The position numbers and the translations under genes were made by a program. DNA of 64,000 nt from Bacteroidia bacterium (lineage in GTDB: Bacteria > Bacteroidota > Bacteroidia > Cytophagales > Flammeovirgaceae). Under the pieces are notes generated by a model. The model had not been told where the DNA came from. It did not search any database and saw only the letters and a list, made by a program, of their open reading frames with translations. Shown here piece by piece: positions 9,498-19,149 of the stretch. How positions within the stretch are numbered: position 1 is the stretch's first letter; each line of letters opens with the position of its first letter. The stretch is from positions 1 to 64,000 of the forward strand of contig JAUIAB010000004.1 of assembly GCA_030425505.1 (NCBI GenBank). The letters run 5' to 3'.

Positions 9498-11111
9498 ATG
9501 CAAGAGAAAAACAAATATCAATTAGATCATACAATTGAACCCCTTGTTTTTAAATTAATAAAAAGCCATAAAAACAAAAAAGTAAAAGAATATTTTGAGG
9601 AAAACCCTATCGATATACACCTCAAAGGCTGGATGGACCACACTCCATTACACGTAGCATGTGACTATGGCAACTTAGATATCGTAATGTATCTAATAAA
9701 AAAAGATGCTGATGTAAATGCTCAAAGGGAAGGAGTTTATGCAACTCCATTATGTTGGGCTGATGATGTAGAAATAGCTAAATATTTATTGGACAATGGA
9801 GCTACAATAAATGATTTAGAGCTTTTTAATGCAACTAGAAAAGATAATATTCAAATTGTGGATTTGCTCTTGAGCCGTGGAGCAAAAATTAATACTAATA
9901 AGCCTGAATATTTAGCATGCATAAGTAAAGAAGCTATAGAAATCTACCTAAAACACAATATTGGTATTACAGGAACCGATGATAACAAAAGAAATTTACT
10001 ACATAACCTAGCCTGGCTCGATCTGCCTGAAATATTAGACTTTGCTCTAAACAAAGGAGTACCATGGGAAAAAGATACTGGAAGGCTTAACCCGTATATG
10101 TTTGCTAAGTATGGAAAAAGAGATAAGGTAGTCAGCTACATTTTGAAAAAATATCCAGAGCTAGTCTCAAACCAAATTAATACTCTCAATCCCAAAAAAT
10201 TAGACTATGAGAAAATTTCTTTTCTGCTCAAAAACCCTAAAAAAACCTCAAGCTATTTAGCATTAACCAGAAATGGGAAGTTAATTCATTACGAAATTGA
10301 TGATAAAGGCTCTCTAATTGTTTCAAAAGCGATCGAAATCGACATCCCTCTTATTAGAAACTTTACAATTAACTCTTTTAATCACATTATTCTCCCAACT
10401 GGAGAAAATAAGCTTCTAAAACTTGATGCATCTACCTTTAAGCTTATTGAAAGTATAACCTTCAAAGGTGACTTATTTGATCAGATAATTTACCTCCCCA
10501 AAAAAGAACTTTACATAGGAAGCTCAGATACTTGGAAAATCACCACCCTAAACAAGGATTTTGATATCATAAATGAAATAGATGCAGAAGATGGAACCTG
10601 TTTTCCTACTATTAACAAAAAAGAGGACTTAATTACCTTTTGGAGTTACGACCAAGAGACCTATTATAACTTATACAGAATTGATAATGACCATCAGCTT
10701 CACTTTATTCATACCTTTTTTGATGAAAGTGAATCAAATTTTGTAAGAAGCCTATCAAAAAGTTTCTCATTTATTGGAGATAAATTTTTAGTAGCTTATC
10801 CAAATAAAATTGAATTACTACATCTGCAAGATGATGCTATAATCAAAGCTACTGAGGTAGGCATTGAAGAATATGAGTCAATTAACGATAACTGCTGTTT
10901 GGCAACAGTTTCAGAATATTCCTTTTTATTAGGGAAAGGGAATAAGTTGGTTTTGTACACTATATCAAATAAAATTCAAAAGCTTAAAGAGCTACGATTA
11001 GACTTAAATAACGAGATCTTCCAAATCTATTTTGACAATGAAGAAATGAGAGCCATAATTATTACTAATAGTGAAATCAGAGCAGTAAGCTTAAAAACCT
11101 TTTACAACTAA
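9498..11111 (+). CDS. Ankyrin-repeat protein with a C-terminal propeller-like region
   Basis: A 537-residue protein with no signal peptide. Residues about 40-240 carry ankyrin repeats: DHTPLHVACDYGNLDIVMYL, ATPLCWADDVEIAKYLLDNG and NIQIVDLLLSRGAKIN, with weaker repeats after. The C-terminal 290 residues have regularly spaced short beta strands (for example SSYLALTRNGKLIHYEI, LDASTFKLIESITF, FLVAYPNKIELLHL) in a rhythm like a WD/YVTN-type propeller, though I cannot assign a family. Likely a cytoplasmic protein-protein interaction scaffold. Its 3' end overlaps the convergent NeuD-like gene by 4 bp. Confidence 0.75.
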   Translation: MQEKNKYQLDHTIEPLVFKLIKSHKNKKVKEYFEENPIDIHLKGWMDHTPLHVACDYGNLDIVMYLIKKDADVNAQREGVYATPLCWADDVEIAKYLLDNGATINDLELFNATRKDNIQIVDLLLSRGAKINTNKPEYLACISKEAIEIYLKHNIGITGTDDNKRNLLHNLAWLDLPEILDFALNKGVPWEKDTGRLNPYMFAKYGKRDKVVSYILKKYPELVSNQINTLNPKKLDYEKISFLLKNPKKTSSYLALTRNGKLIHYEIDDKGSLIVSKAIEIDIPLIRNFTINSFNHIILPTGENKLLKLDASTFKLIESITFKGDLFDQIIYLPKKELYIGSSDTWKITTLNKDFDIINEIDAEDGTCFPTINKKEDLITFWSYDQETYYNLYRIDNDHQLHFIHTFFDESESNFVRSLSKSFSFIGDKFLVAYPNKIELLHLQDDAIIKATEVGIEEYESINDNCCLATVSEYSFLLGKGNKLVLYTISNKIQKLKELRLDLNNEIFQIYFDNEEMRAIIITNSEIRAVSLKTFYN

Positions 11112-11740
11112 ACTTCTTTAGCAGGACTGCCAAACACGGTAGTTCCTTCTTTTACCTCTTGCATAACAAGCGCCCCTGGAGCAATTTTAGCTCCTTTTCC
11201 TATTTTAATACCAGAAGTTACAATAGCCCCTGATCCTACGAAAACATTTTCTGCAATTTTTACTTTACTTCCAATAATTGAGGATGCATTAATTGTTGAA
11301 AAGTCTCCTATTTCCACCTCTGACTCAATGACAGTATTGGCACTAATCATACATCCGTTCCCTATTTTAACTCCTGGGTTAACAACAACTCCAGCATTAA
11401 TGATATTGCTGTAACCCAACTGGACAGTTGAGAATAGTGTTGCTTTAGGGTGTACTGCATTAATAGGATTTATTTTTCTCCTCTTTATAATAAAGTCAAT
11501 GAGATCTTTCCTCTTACTAATATCTTCTTCTGCAACAAATGATTGACATTTATTACCTATGTACTTGAGAATACCATCGTCTTTAGTGCTGCTTATTACA
11601 GGTATTTCGTCTACTTCTGTATTGTGCAAAGATTCATCATCGTCGAGAAAACAGTAGGTGATAACCTCATTAAGATTAAAAATTTCAAGGGCTATTCTTC
11701 CAATGCCGCTTGCTCCTAAAATAATAACTGATTTATTCAT
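11108..11740 (-). CDS. NeuD/PglD-like hexapeptide acyltransferase homologue
   Basis: A 210-residue protein of the NeuD/PglD sugar O/N-acetyltransferase family. An N-terminal Rossmann-like nucleotide-sugar domain (VIILGASGIGRIALEIFN) precedes a left-handed beta-helix of hexapeptide repeats (about 95-205) ending in GTTVFGSPAKEV. Known enzymes use a His in an NHD/EHE-type motif and another His two turns later (FxHIS). Here those places read IESEV and FSTIN, so both histidines appear replaced. It may be catalytically divergent. TAG of yebC is followed at once by its ATG, so it is co-translated with yebC. Usual partner glycan genes are absent. Confidence 0.75.
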   Translation of the reverse strand: MNKSVIILGASGIGRIALEIFNLNEVITYCFLDDDESLHNTEVDEIPVISSTKDDGILKYIGNKCQSFVAEEDISKRKDLIDFIIKRRKINPINAVHPKATLFSTVQLGYSNIINAGVVVNPGVKIGNGCMISANTVIESEVEIGDFSTINASSIIGSKVKIAENVFVGSGAIVTSGIKIGKGAKIAPGALVMQEVKEGTTVFGSPAKEV

Positions 11741-12490
11741 CTAGTCTATCAGATCAAATTGACTTTCCTTTGCTTCTATATTGTGAAAGACTTTCTGTAC
11801 ATCGTCGTCATCTTCCAATTTATCGATAAGCTTCATCGCTTTCACAAAGTCCTCATCATCAAGCTCTTTCGTAATATTAGGTATTCTCTCTAGCTCTGCA
11901 GATTTAGGTTCAATTTTTAATTCATCCAGTTTTTGCTGCATGTTACCGAAGTCTTCCATTACACATGTTATGGTCATCAAACCTTCTTCTACATCACTAA
12001 CATCTTCTGCTCCACCATCTATTAGGTTTAGCTCTAAATCTTCTAAGTCAGTCCCTTCTTGGATTTCTATAGTAAAAACACCTTTTCTATCAAATAAAAA
12101 CTCCAAAGATCCATTTTTCCCTAAACTTCCCCCACTCTTGCTAAATGCACTTCTAACATTAGAGACTGTCCTATTCTGGTTATCTGTCTGACATTCGACA
12201 TAAACTGCCACACCATTTGGCCCATAGCCCTCATAGGTTAATTCCTGGTAGTCAGCAGAATCGCCACCCTGCCCTTTTTTGACTGCTCTTTCAATGGTAT
12301 CTTTAGGCATGTTTTTTCCCTTGGCATTTTGAATTGCCAAACGCAACCTTGGATTTGTATCTACATCTGGCCCTCCTACTTTAGACGCTACCGTAATCTC
12401 TTTTATAAGCTTGGTAAAAATCTTCCCTCTCTTTGCATCCTGAGCACCTTTTCTATGCTTTATGTTTGCCCATTTACTATGTCCTGCCAT
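11741..12490 (-). CDS. yebC: YebC/PmpR family protein
   Basis: YebC-type cytoplasmic protein of 249 residues. The family was long described as transcriptional regulators, and some members assist translation of polyproline motifs. The diagnostic N-terminus MAGHSKWANIKHRKGAQDAK is complete. The middle segment has YEGYGPNGVAVYVECQTDN, and the C-terminal acidic domain is present. Length matches the family. Its stop codon directly abuts the ATG of the NeuD-like gene, an arrangement consistent with a two-gene operon. No sign of damage. Confidence 0.95.
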   Translation of the reverse strand: MAGHSKWANIKHRKGAQDAKRGKIFTKLIKEITVASKVGGPDVDTNPRLRLAIQNAKGKNMPKDTIERAVKKGQGGDSADYQELTYEGYGPNGVAVYVECQTDNQNRTVSNVRSAFSKSGGSLGKNGSLEFLFDRKGVFTIEIQEGTDLEDLELNLIDGGAEDVSDVEEGLMTITCVMEDFGNMQQKLDELKIEPKSAELERIPNITKELDDEDFVKAMKLIDKLEDDDDVQKVFHNIEAKESQFDLID

Positions 12491-12691
12491 TTTCTTTAAT
12501 TTTTTGCCAAAAATAAAAAAAGTTTACTTTCACATTTCCTTTTACTCCTAAAAATCATGCTTTAAATTTCCTTTTGAAATTGCTTCATTAAATAATTGCA
12601 AAACTTTTCTAATGAAGATCCTTCATAGGTTTCTACTTAATTAATTCAATAAAACTATTTTTGAATAATCAACTTTCTTTAAAGCAATTCA

Positions 12692-14503
12692 ATGATTGAA
12701 GATTTAAAAGAAATAGCACATAACCTGCCCAAAGAACCAGGGGTTTACAAATTCTTTAATCATGAAAAAAAGATCATCTATATAGGAAAGGCAAAAAGCT
12801 TAAAAAATAGAGTAAGCTCTTACTTTAATAATCAAGCAGGTCTTAACAGAAAAACAAAAAGACTAGTTTCGGAGATAGAAGCAATTGAGTTTACCGTTGT
12901 CAACTCTGAATATGACGCTTTACTTCTCGAAAATAACCTAATCAAAAATCACCAGCCAAAATATAACATCTTATTAAAAGATGATAAGACCTACCCATAC
13001 ATTTGTGTGACAAATGATCGATTCCCCAAAGTATTTTCTACTCGAAAAATTGAAAATAAAAGAGACCAATACTTTGGACCCTACGCCAGCGTAAAGTCCA
13101 TGAATATCATTCTTTCTTTGATTAGAAAGCTTTACACCGTCCGTACCTGCAATTATGATTTGAGTAAAGAAAATATTGAGAAAAATAAATTTAAAGTATG
13201 CTTAGAGTATCATATCAAAAATTGCAAAGGCCCTTGTGAAGGGTTACAAAGTGTAGAGAATTATAATGCGGATATTGAGCAAATTATTGGAATACTTAAA
13301 GGAAATTTAAGTCCTGTTAAAAAGCATTTTTCAGACAAAATGAATGATGCTGTCAATGCCCTTGCTTTTGAAGAAGCAGAAATATTTAAAAAGAAATTAG
13401 AAATAATAAGTCAGTTTCAAAATAAGTCACTTGTTGCAAGTCCTAAAATCATAGCTCTAGAAGTTTATACTATTAAAAGCAATGAAAAGAATGCCTATGT
13501 CAACTACATGTATATTTCTAATGGATGTATAGTGCAAACAGAAACGGTACAAATAAAAAAAAAACTGGATGAATCGGATGAAGAGATTCTTTCATATGCA
13601 ATTTTAGACTTTAGGCAAAAATTTAATTCAGCTGCTCCAAAAATAATCTCCAATATTCCTCTTGAAGATAAGATACAGGGAACAGAAATAACGATTCCAA
13701 AAATTGGAGATCTCAAAAAGCTAATTGACCTATCCCTTAAAAACCTATTTTACTTCATTAAAGAAAAAGAAAGCTCTGCTTTAAACCTTCAAAACCAAAA
13801 AAATAGAAACCACACACTCATTCAGCTAAAAGCAGATCTTAATTTAAAAGATTTACCTAGGCATATCGAGTGCTTTGACAACTCAAATTTCCAGGGAACC
13901 AACCCTGTTGCTGCAATGGTTTGTTTTAAAGATGGTAAGCCCGCAAAAAAAGAATACAGGCATTATCATATTAAAACAGTTATAGGACCTGATGATTTTT
14001 CTTCTATGTATGAAGTAGTTTTCAGAAGGTACAAAAGGGTGATAGAAGAAAACCTTTCCTTGCCTAATCTAATTGTCATCGATGGAGGAAAGGGTCAGCT
14101 AAGCTCTGCTTGTAAAGCTCTCGAAGAATTGGGTGTTTATGGGAAGCTCTCTGTGATAGGAATAGCCAAGCGCCTGGAAGAAATATATTTCCCCAACGAT
14201 AAGCACCCTTTACACATCAATAAAAAGTCGAGGTCTTTAGTATTATTACAAAAGGTCAGAAATGAAGCGCACCGATTTGGAATTACCTTTCATAGAAAAA
14301 TAAGGAGCAAAAAAAGCATTAGATCTGAGCTAGACTCTATACCTGGTATTGGCAGTAGCACTAAAGAAAAATTACTCTCTGAGTTTAAATCCGTTAATAA
14401 TATAAAAGCGGCAAGTACTGAAGAACTTGAGGAAATTATTGGAAAGGCAAAAACAAATCTAATCTTAGGATATTTTGAAAAAGAGAAAAAAAAAACAGAC
14501 TGA
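12692..14503 (+). CDS. uvrC: UvrABC excinuclease subunit C
   Basis: DNA nucleotide-excision-repair endonuclease of 603 residues that makes the 3' and 5' incisions at UvrB-marked lesions. Domains in order are the N-terminal GIY-YIG nuclease (PGVYKFF...IIYIGKAKSLKNRVSSYF, residues about 16-50), a Cys-rich region (CNYD, CLEYHIKNCKGPC), a UVR motif (about 215-250), the RNase H-like endonuclease core with IECFDNSNFQGTNPVAAMV and VIDGGKGQL, and a C-terminal helix-hairpin-helix (SIPGIGSSTKEKLL). All expected parts are present. Single gene flanked by divergent yebC. Confidence 0.98.
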   Translation: MIEDLKEIAHNLPKEPGVYKFFNHEKKIIYIGKAKSLKNRVSSYFNNQAGLNRKTKRLVSEIEAIEFTVVNSEYDALLLENNLIKNHQPKYNILLKDDKTYPYICVTNDRFPKVFSTRKIENKRDQYFGPYASVKSMNIILSLIRKLYTVRTCNYDLSKENIEKNKFKVCLEYHIKNCKGPCEGLQSVENYNADIEQIIGILKGNLSPVKKHFSDKMNDAVNALAFEEAEIFKKKLEIISQFQNKSLVASPKIIALEVYTIKSNEKNAYVNYMYISNGCIVQTETVQIKKKLDESDEEILSYAILDFRQKFNSAAPKIISNIPLEDKIQGTEITIPKIGDLKKLIDLSLKNLFYFIKEKESSALNLQNQKNRNHTLIQLKADLNLKDLPRHIECFDNSNFQGTNPVAAMVCFKDGKPAKKEYRHYHIKTVIGPDDFSSMYEVVFRRYKRVIEENLSLPNLIVIDGGKGQLSSACKALEELGVYGKLSVIGIAKRLEEIYFPNDKHPLHINKKSRSLVLLQKVRNEAHRFGITFHRKIRSKKSIRSELDSIPGIGSSTKEKLLSEFKSVNNIKAASTEELEEIIGKAKTNLILGYFEKEKKKTD

Positions 14504-14516
14504 CAAAGTCAATCTG
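14496..14516 (+). terminator. Weak hairpin at the uvrC stop codon
   Basis: CAGACTGAC (14496-14504) pairs with GTCAATCTG (14508-14516) except for one C-A mismatch, with a 3-nt loop, and is followed by CTTTCC. It overlaps the uvrC stop. Only a modest terminator candidate. Confidence 0.35.
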
Positions 14517-14752
14517 CTTTCCTACCAAATTCAATTATTTAATGCTGTATGAAGCGTTATATATTAATTTACGTTTTTTATTCCAATTAAGTTTAATTTT
14601 CAGGTAAATTTTTAGTTTTTTTAAGATTTAACCCATCAACTTTTGCATGTATTGATACAAAATTTAATGCTTTATTATAAGTTTTTCAGATATAACCTCA
14701 TTATTTCTAAGCTTTGATTGGATGATATAAAGTCCTTGTTTCAAGCTATATC

Positions 14753-15673
14753 TTAGACTCCAAATATTCTTTTAAGTAATCCTTTAGGTTTCTTTTCATA
14801 TTTATCTAAAGCTTCGCAAGTCATTATTCTTCCATGATCAATTATCTCTCTAGCTTTATTAAACTCAAAAGTTTCACTCAGATACCTTGAAATTTCTAAA
14901 AAGATATCTGGTTTAAACTTATCACGAGTTAATTCAGTGATTTTACTTAACATAATACTAAAAGAAACATCCATTACATCTAATATTCCCGTTTTTTTGT
15001 GCAATGGCTGTTTTGACCTTGGCAAACTATATACCCAAGCTTTGAGAAAATGTACCAATAACTTTCTGTAATTTTTTCTTTCTTTTCTTAATTCAAGCTC
15101 AGAAGTTTCAACAGGAATATATTCAAAATTCCCGTATAAGCTTATCGCCATATTTATTTTCGCCTTAGAAGTAAAGTAGCCCATGGGTAATGGATCCATC
15201 ACTCCTCCATCAATCAGCTCCATATTATCATAAACATGCGGCGTAAAAAAAGTTGGTATTGCAATAGAACCCCTAATTGCATCTATTAAACTTCCTTTTC
15301 GAAAAACAATCTTTTTGTGTGTGACTAAATCTACTGCTACTGCTACAAATGGAATATCTAGATCTTCAATGTTAATACCTAAACCTATCTCATAGAGCTT
15401 ATCCATTACTTTCTCACCTTTAATAAGCCCTCTTTTAGCATATGTAAAATCAAACAAGTCATATAGATCTTGCTCGTCCATATTCCACATCCACTCTTTC
15501 AGTTCGTTTAATTTACCAGCAGCAAAAGCACCTCCAACTAAAGACCCAATAGAACATCCTGAAACTGAAGAAATTACATAACCTCTAGAAAGCAATTCTT
15601 CTATTGCTCCGATGTGAGCCAACCCTCTAGCCCCTCCACTTCCCAAAGTCAGTGAGACAGTTTGCTTTTTCAT
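14753..15673 (-). CDS. Patatin-like phospholipase, RssA/YlbK-type
   Basis: Patatin-family serine hydrolase of 306 residues. Motifs: SLTLGSGGARGLAHIGAIEE (oxyanion hole, residues 6-25), nucleophile elbow GCSIGSL (near 40) and DGGVMDPLPMGYF (catalytic Asp, near 170). The arrangement resembles the bacterial RssA/YlbK group rather than plant-like lipases. A basic C-terminal third follows. It starts at the ATG at 15673, placed directly against leader element copy B. A TAG in frame eight codons upstream rules out a longer N-terminus. Substrate unknown. Confidence 0.88.
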   Translation of the reverse strand: MKKQTVSLTLGSGGARGLAHIGAIEELLSRGYVISSVSGCSIGSLVGGAFAAGKLNELKEWMWNMDEQDLYDLFDFTYAKRGLIKGEKVMDKLYEIGLGINIEDLDIPFVAVAVDLVTHKKIVFRKGSLIDAIRGSIAIPTFFTPHVYDNMELIDGGVMDPLPMGYFTSKAKINMAISLYGNFEYIPVETSELELRKERKNYRKLLVHFLKAWVYSLPRSKQPLHKKTGILDVMDVSFSIMLSKITELTRDKFKPDIFLEISRYLSETFEFNKAREIIDHGRIMTCEALDKYEKKPKGLLKRIFGV

Positions 15674-15771
15674 TAGTTTAAAATTTGTGACCTACCTAAG
15701 TTTGTTTGGGATTCATCTTAATCATTACTTCGTGTGTACCTCAATTTTAAATCAGACATAGTCTGTTTCAT
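15674..15771 (-). repeat. Dispersed leader element, copy B (before patatin)
   Basis: Minus-strand copy of the five-copy element, ending at the ATG at 15673. The 5' palindrome has one extra base (CAGACTATGTCTG). TTTAAAATT and the terminal CACAAATTTTAAAC are intact, so the outer pairing is kept. The right inner arm is changed (GATGAATCC), so the inner hairpin is largely lost. In-frame TAG just upstream of GTCACAAATTTT shows the leader is not an N-terminal extension here. Confidence 0.88.
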
Positions 15772-15875
15772 TATTTATAGACTCTTGAATAGGACCATTT
15801 TTTATTGATCATGACTACTTAATAATTTACTTCGTAAAGTTTTTATTTTTACACCTGCAATTAAATTAAAACTAA

Positions 15876-17918
15876 ATGCTGTACAATTTACATTCGAAAA
15901 TATATTTTTTCATCACATTATTACTACTCTTTGTTTCTTGTTCAACGAAGAGATCTTTTAAAACGTTATCTCCCAATTCATCCATAGAGGTTAATTTTTC
16001 TTTAGATAAAGACGGCAAACCTTCCTACAGTATTAAAAAATCAAATACGTCTATTGTAAAAAACGGGAAGCTTGGCTTTAAGCTGAATAACAACCTCTCA
16101 TTTACTGAAAACTTCGAAATCGTTGAGGTGAAAAATTCTTCTAAAGATGAAATATGGGAACAGGTTTGGGGTGAAAAAAGAGAAATTAGAAATCACTACA
16201 ATGAATTTAATATAACCCTGAAAAAGAAGGATAATGGAGCTAATCGTTTACAAGTATCTTTTAGAGTTTTTGATGATGGTGTTGGCTTTCGGTATGAAAT
16301 CCCTAGGCTAATTAATGAAGACAGCATCTTCGTTCTCTCTGAGGAAACATCTTTCAATTTTACTGACGATCATAAAGCTTGGTATATACCTTGTCACCCA
16401 CATGCAGATTATGGATTGTACTACAATACGTATGAAAGGTTATATGAGAATAATCCTATAAGTAAACTAGATACTGTACACACCCCTATCACTTTTGAAA
16501 CTAACTCAGGGCTATATCTGAGTATTCATGAAGCGGCTCTCACTGATTATGCTGCTATGACTTTGATACAACAAGATAGTTTTTCTCTAAATTGTAATCT
16601 TGTGCCATGGCCTGATGGTATAAAAGTTAGAACTGGGAGCTCTTTAAAAACTCCTTGGAGAACAATTCAGATAGCAGAAAAACCAGGTGACCTTATCACC
16701 TCTTATTTGGTTCTCAACCTCAATGAGCCAAATAAAATAAAAGACCCATCGTGGATTAAGCCAATGAAATATGTGGGGATTTGGTGGGAAATGCATGTTG
16801 GTAAGTCTACTTGGTTTAAAGGAGATAAACATGGTGCTACTACAGAAAATACTAAACGACATATTGATTTTGCTTCAAAACACAATATAGGAGGAGTCCT
16901 GGTAGAAGGCTGGAATACTGGCTGGGAGTCATGGGAATCATGGCTTGGTCATACTCCAAGTTTTGATTTTATCACTCCATATTCTGATTTTCAATTAGAA
17001 GAGTTGGTGAAATATGCTAAAGAAAGAAATGTACATCTCATTAGCCACCATGAAACTAGTGCGGATGTGCTTAACTATGAGAAACATTTAGAAAAAGCAT
17101 TCCAGCAGCTGGAAGACCTAGGGGTTCACGCCGTAAAAACTGGATATGTTGGTCCAATAAACCCAAAAGGGCAGCATCATCATGGACAGTGGATGGTCAA
17201 TCACTACAGGAAAGCATTGGAAACCGCTGCTAGGCACAAGGTAATGGTTGATGTTCATGAACCTATCAAACCAACAGGAATTAGGAGAACATACCCTAAC
17301 ATGATGACTAGAGAAGGTGTCAGAGGAATGGAGTACAATGCCTGGAGTGAAGGGAACCCGCCTGACCACACTACAATATTGCCATTTACCAGAATGCTAG
17401 CAGGCCCTATAGACTATACTCCTGGTATTTTTGATATTACTTTCAATAAGTATAAAAAAGATAACCGAGTATATAGCACACTTGCAAACCAGTTAGCTCT
17501 TTATGTGGTTATCTATAGCCCTATGCAAATGGCTGCTGACTTAATTGAAAATTACGAAGATAAAATACCGTTTAAATTCATTGAAGAAGTCCCCACTGAC
17601 TGGGAAGACACAAAAGTGATCGACTCTAAAATAGGGGACTACATTATAGTTGCCAGAAAAGAAAGAGGAGGCAAAAACTGGTTTTTAGGCGCTATTACTG
17701 ATGAAGAAGCAAGAACTTTTACTATCAACCTGGGTTTCCTTGACTCAAAAAAACAATACCAGGCAGAAATATACCAGGATGGGAACGATGCTCACTGGGA
17801 GATCAATCCATTTCCTGTAGAGGTTCAGCTTAGGAAAATAGTTAAGCCTGAAAGCGAAAAATTATCTTTAAAACTTGCTGCTGGAGGTGGCTGTGCAATT
17901 ATTTTTAAGGAAATATAA
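15876..17918 (+). CDS. Glycoside hydrolase family 97 alpha-glucosidase, SusB-like lipoprotein
   Basis: GH97 enzyme of 680 residues that hydrolyses alpha-glucosidic bonds in the envelope. A lipoprotein signal (LLFVSCS) suggests membrane anchoring. The N-terminal beta-sandwich domain covers about 30-290, then a (beta/alpha)8 barrel with KYVGIWWEMHVG, VLVEGWNTGWESW, VKTGYVGP and DVHEPIKPTGIRRTYPN, then a C-terminal beta domain. The TGYVG form resembles inverting SusB (which has Gly where retaining GH97 enzymes place the Asp nucleophile), so I infer an inverting alpha-glucosidase. No SusC/SusD or other polysaccharide-locus genes flank it, so it is a solitary GH97. Confidence 0.92.
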   Translation: MLYNLHSKIYFFITLLLLFVSCSTKRSFKTLSPNSSIEVNFSLDKDGKPSYSIKKSNTSIVKNGKLGFKLNNNLSFTENFEIVEVKNSSKDEIWEQVWGEKREIRNHYNEFNITLKKKDNGANRLQVSFRVFDDGVGFRYEIPRLINEDSIFVLSEETSFNFTDDHKAWYIPCHPHADYGLYYNTYERLYENNPISKLDTVHTPITFETNSGLYLSIHEAALTDYAAMTLIQQDSFSLNCNLVPWPDGIKVRTGSSLKTPWRTIQIAEKPGDLITSYLVLNLNEPNKIKDPSWIKPMKYVGIWWEMHVGKSTWFKGDKHGATTENTKRHIDFASKHNIGGVLVEGWNTGWESWESWLGHTPSFDFITPYSDFQLEELVKYAKERNVHLISHHETSADVLNYEKHLEKAFQQLEDLGVHAVKTGYVGPINPKGQHHHGQWMVNHYRKALETAARHKVMVDVHEPIKPTGIRRTYPNMMTREGVRGMEYNAWSEGNPPDHTTILPFTRMLAGPIDYTPGIFDITFNKYKKDNRVYSTLANQLALYVVIYSPMQMAADLIENYEDKIPFKFIEEVPTDWEDTKVIDSKIGDYIIVARKERGGKNWFLGAITDEEARTFTINLGFLDSKKQYQAEIYQDGNDAHWEINPFPVEVQLRKIVKPESEKLSLKLAAGGGCAIIFKEI

Positions 17919-18003
17919 GCTCAAAAAAACTTCGGTATTTGAAATAATGAGATAACCCATTAAATTTGTTCAGTTTTCTTATTGATTATTAAACATTTAG
18001 GAA

Positions 18004-18306
18004 GTGACTAAAGCAGAAGTTATAGCAGAAATTGCAGACAAAACAGGTATCGATAGAGTTGATGTGTCAACAGCTGTTGAGGCATTTTTTGATGTAGTTA
18101 AATCAAAAATGAGTGAAGGTGAAAATATCTATGTAAGAGGCTTTGGTAGCTTTGTAAACAAAAAGAGAGCTGCAAAGATTGGGCGTGATATTTCTAAAAA
18201 TAAGTCTATCAAAATCCAAGCTCACTTCATCCCTAGCTTTAAGCCTGCGAAAGTTTTTGTTGAAAAAATAAAAAACAGCGAAAAAGTTAAACTCGCCAAC
18301 GACTAA
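18004..18306 (+). CDS. HU/IHF-family DNA-binding protein
   Basis: A 100-residue histone-like DNA-bending protein. The start is the GTG at 18004 (TKAEVIAEIADKTGID). The DNA-binding arm and signature are seen as IYVRGFGSFVNKKRAAKIGR, followed by IPSFKPAKVFVEKIK. Length is typical, with a slightly extended, lysine-rich tail. It overlaps the next gene by one base (TAATG), which implies translational coupling with the TPR protein. Confidence 0.95.
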   Translation: MTKAEVIAEIADKTGIDRVDVSTAVEAFFDVVKSKMSEGENIYVRGFGSFVNKKRAAKIGRDISKNKSIKIQAHFIPSFKPAKVFVEKIKNSEKVKLAND

Positions 18307-19106
18307 TGATTAGAAAGCAACTTATTATAGTAGTAATAAGTGTTGCAGTAATAATTCTTCTTTCAAGGCTACCAAAAACAGTAGTTAATACAAATGAATC
18401 ACTTGAAGGTTCTGTATCAAGTGAGAAAGTAGAGCTTTCGCCAAGTTTTCATTCAAAAAAACTGTCTATTGAAGACTCTATTTTAATTGGAGACTTAAGA
18501 ACTTTAGTTCAGAGTACTTCTACTACTAAGAGTTATCAGAAAATAGTTTCTGCATTTTCTGAAAGAAGCTATTTCGATAGTGCTGCATACTATGCTCAAC
18601 TCTGCTTTGAGAAAACAACTGATTTGCAGTGTTTAAAAGAGGCTGCCGATAATTACTATGAAGCTTTTTCTCTATCTTTAAATGCGGATCATAAAAAGCT
18701 TTTGAGCAAAAAAGCCAAAACCTGCCTGGAGCAATACCTAAAAGAAGTTCCTGATGATCTGGACTTAAAAGTAAAACTTGGAATGGTTCTTACTTCCAGC
18801 AGTAATCCAATGGAAGGCATTTTGAAAATTAGAGAGGTTCTGACAGTTGACCCCAACAATAAATCCGCATTATTAAATTTAGGATTGTTATCTATTCAGT
18901 CAGGTCAATACCTGAAAGCGATTGAACGGTTTAAAAAGCTAGTAAGCTTAGATTCTAAAAATGCAATGTATCATCTTTATTTAGGAGTAGCTTTTCTTGA
19001 AAGTGGTCAAAAAGAGAAAGCCAAAGCTGAATTAAATCTTGTGAAAGATTATACAAATGATGAAAAAATCCGTAACTTTGCATCCCAATATTTGAACGAG
19101 TTATAA
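18306..19106 (+). CDS. Membrane-anchored TPR protein
   Basis: A 266-residue protein with an N-terminal transmembrane anchor (LIIVVISVAVIILLSRLP, residues 5-23) and tetratricopeptide repeats in the C-terminal half (EGILKIREVLTVDPNNKSAL, SGQYLKAIERFKKLVSLDSK, YHLYLGVAFLESGQKEKAK). The TPR part probably faces the periplasm and serves protein interactions. Translation is coupled to HU through the TAATG overlap. The pairing of HU with this protein and RNase G downstream suggests a housekeeping operon; the role is unknown. Confidence 0.85.
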   Translation: MIRKQLIIVVISVAVIILLSRLPKTVVNTNESLEGSVSSEKVELSPSFHSKKLSIEDSILIGDLRTLVQSTSTTKSYQKIVSAFSERSYFDSAAYYAQLCFEKTTDLQCLKEAADNYYEAFSLSLNADHKKLLSKKAKTCLEQYLKEVPDDLDLKVKLGMVLTSSSNPMEGILKIREVLTVDPNNKSALLNLGLLSIQSGQYLKAIERFKKLVSLDSKNAMYHLYLGVAFLESGQKEKAKAELNLVKDYTNDEKIRNFASQYLNEL

Positions 19107-19149
19107 ATAACGATATATTAATTTTTATAATTAAAAAAAATTTAAAGAT

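Noticed and set aside
11108-12490. yebC and NeuD-like gene as parts of a glycan locus
   Set aside because: No other sugar or glycosyltransferase gene is adjacent; coupling alone does not make a glycan cluster.
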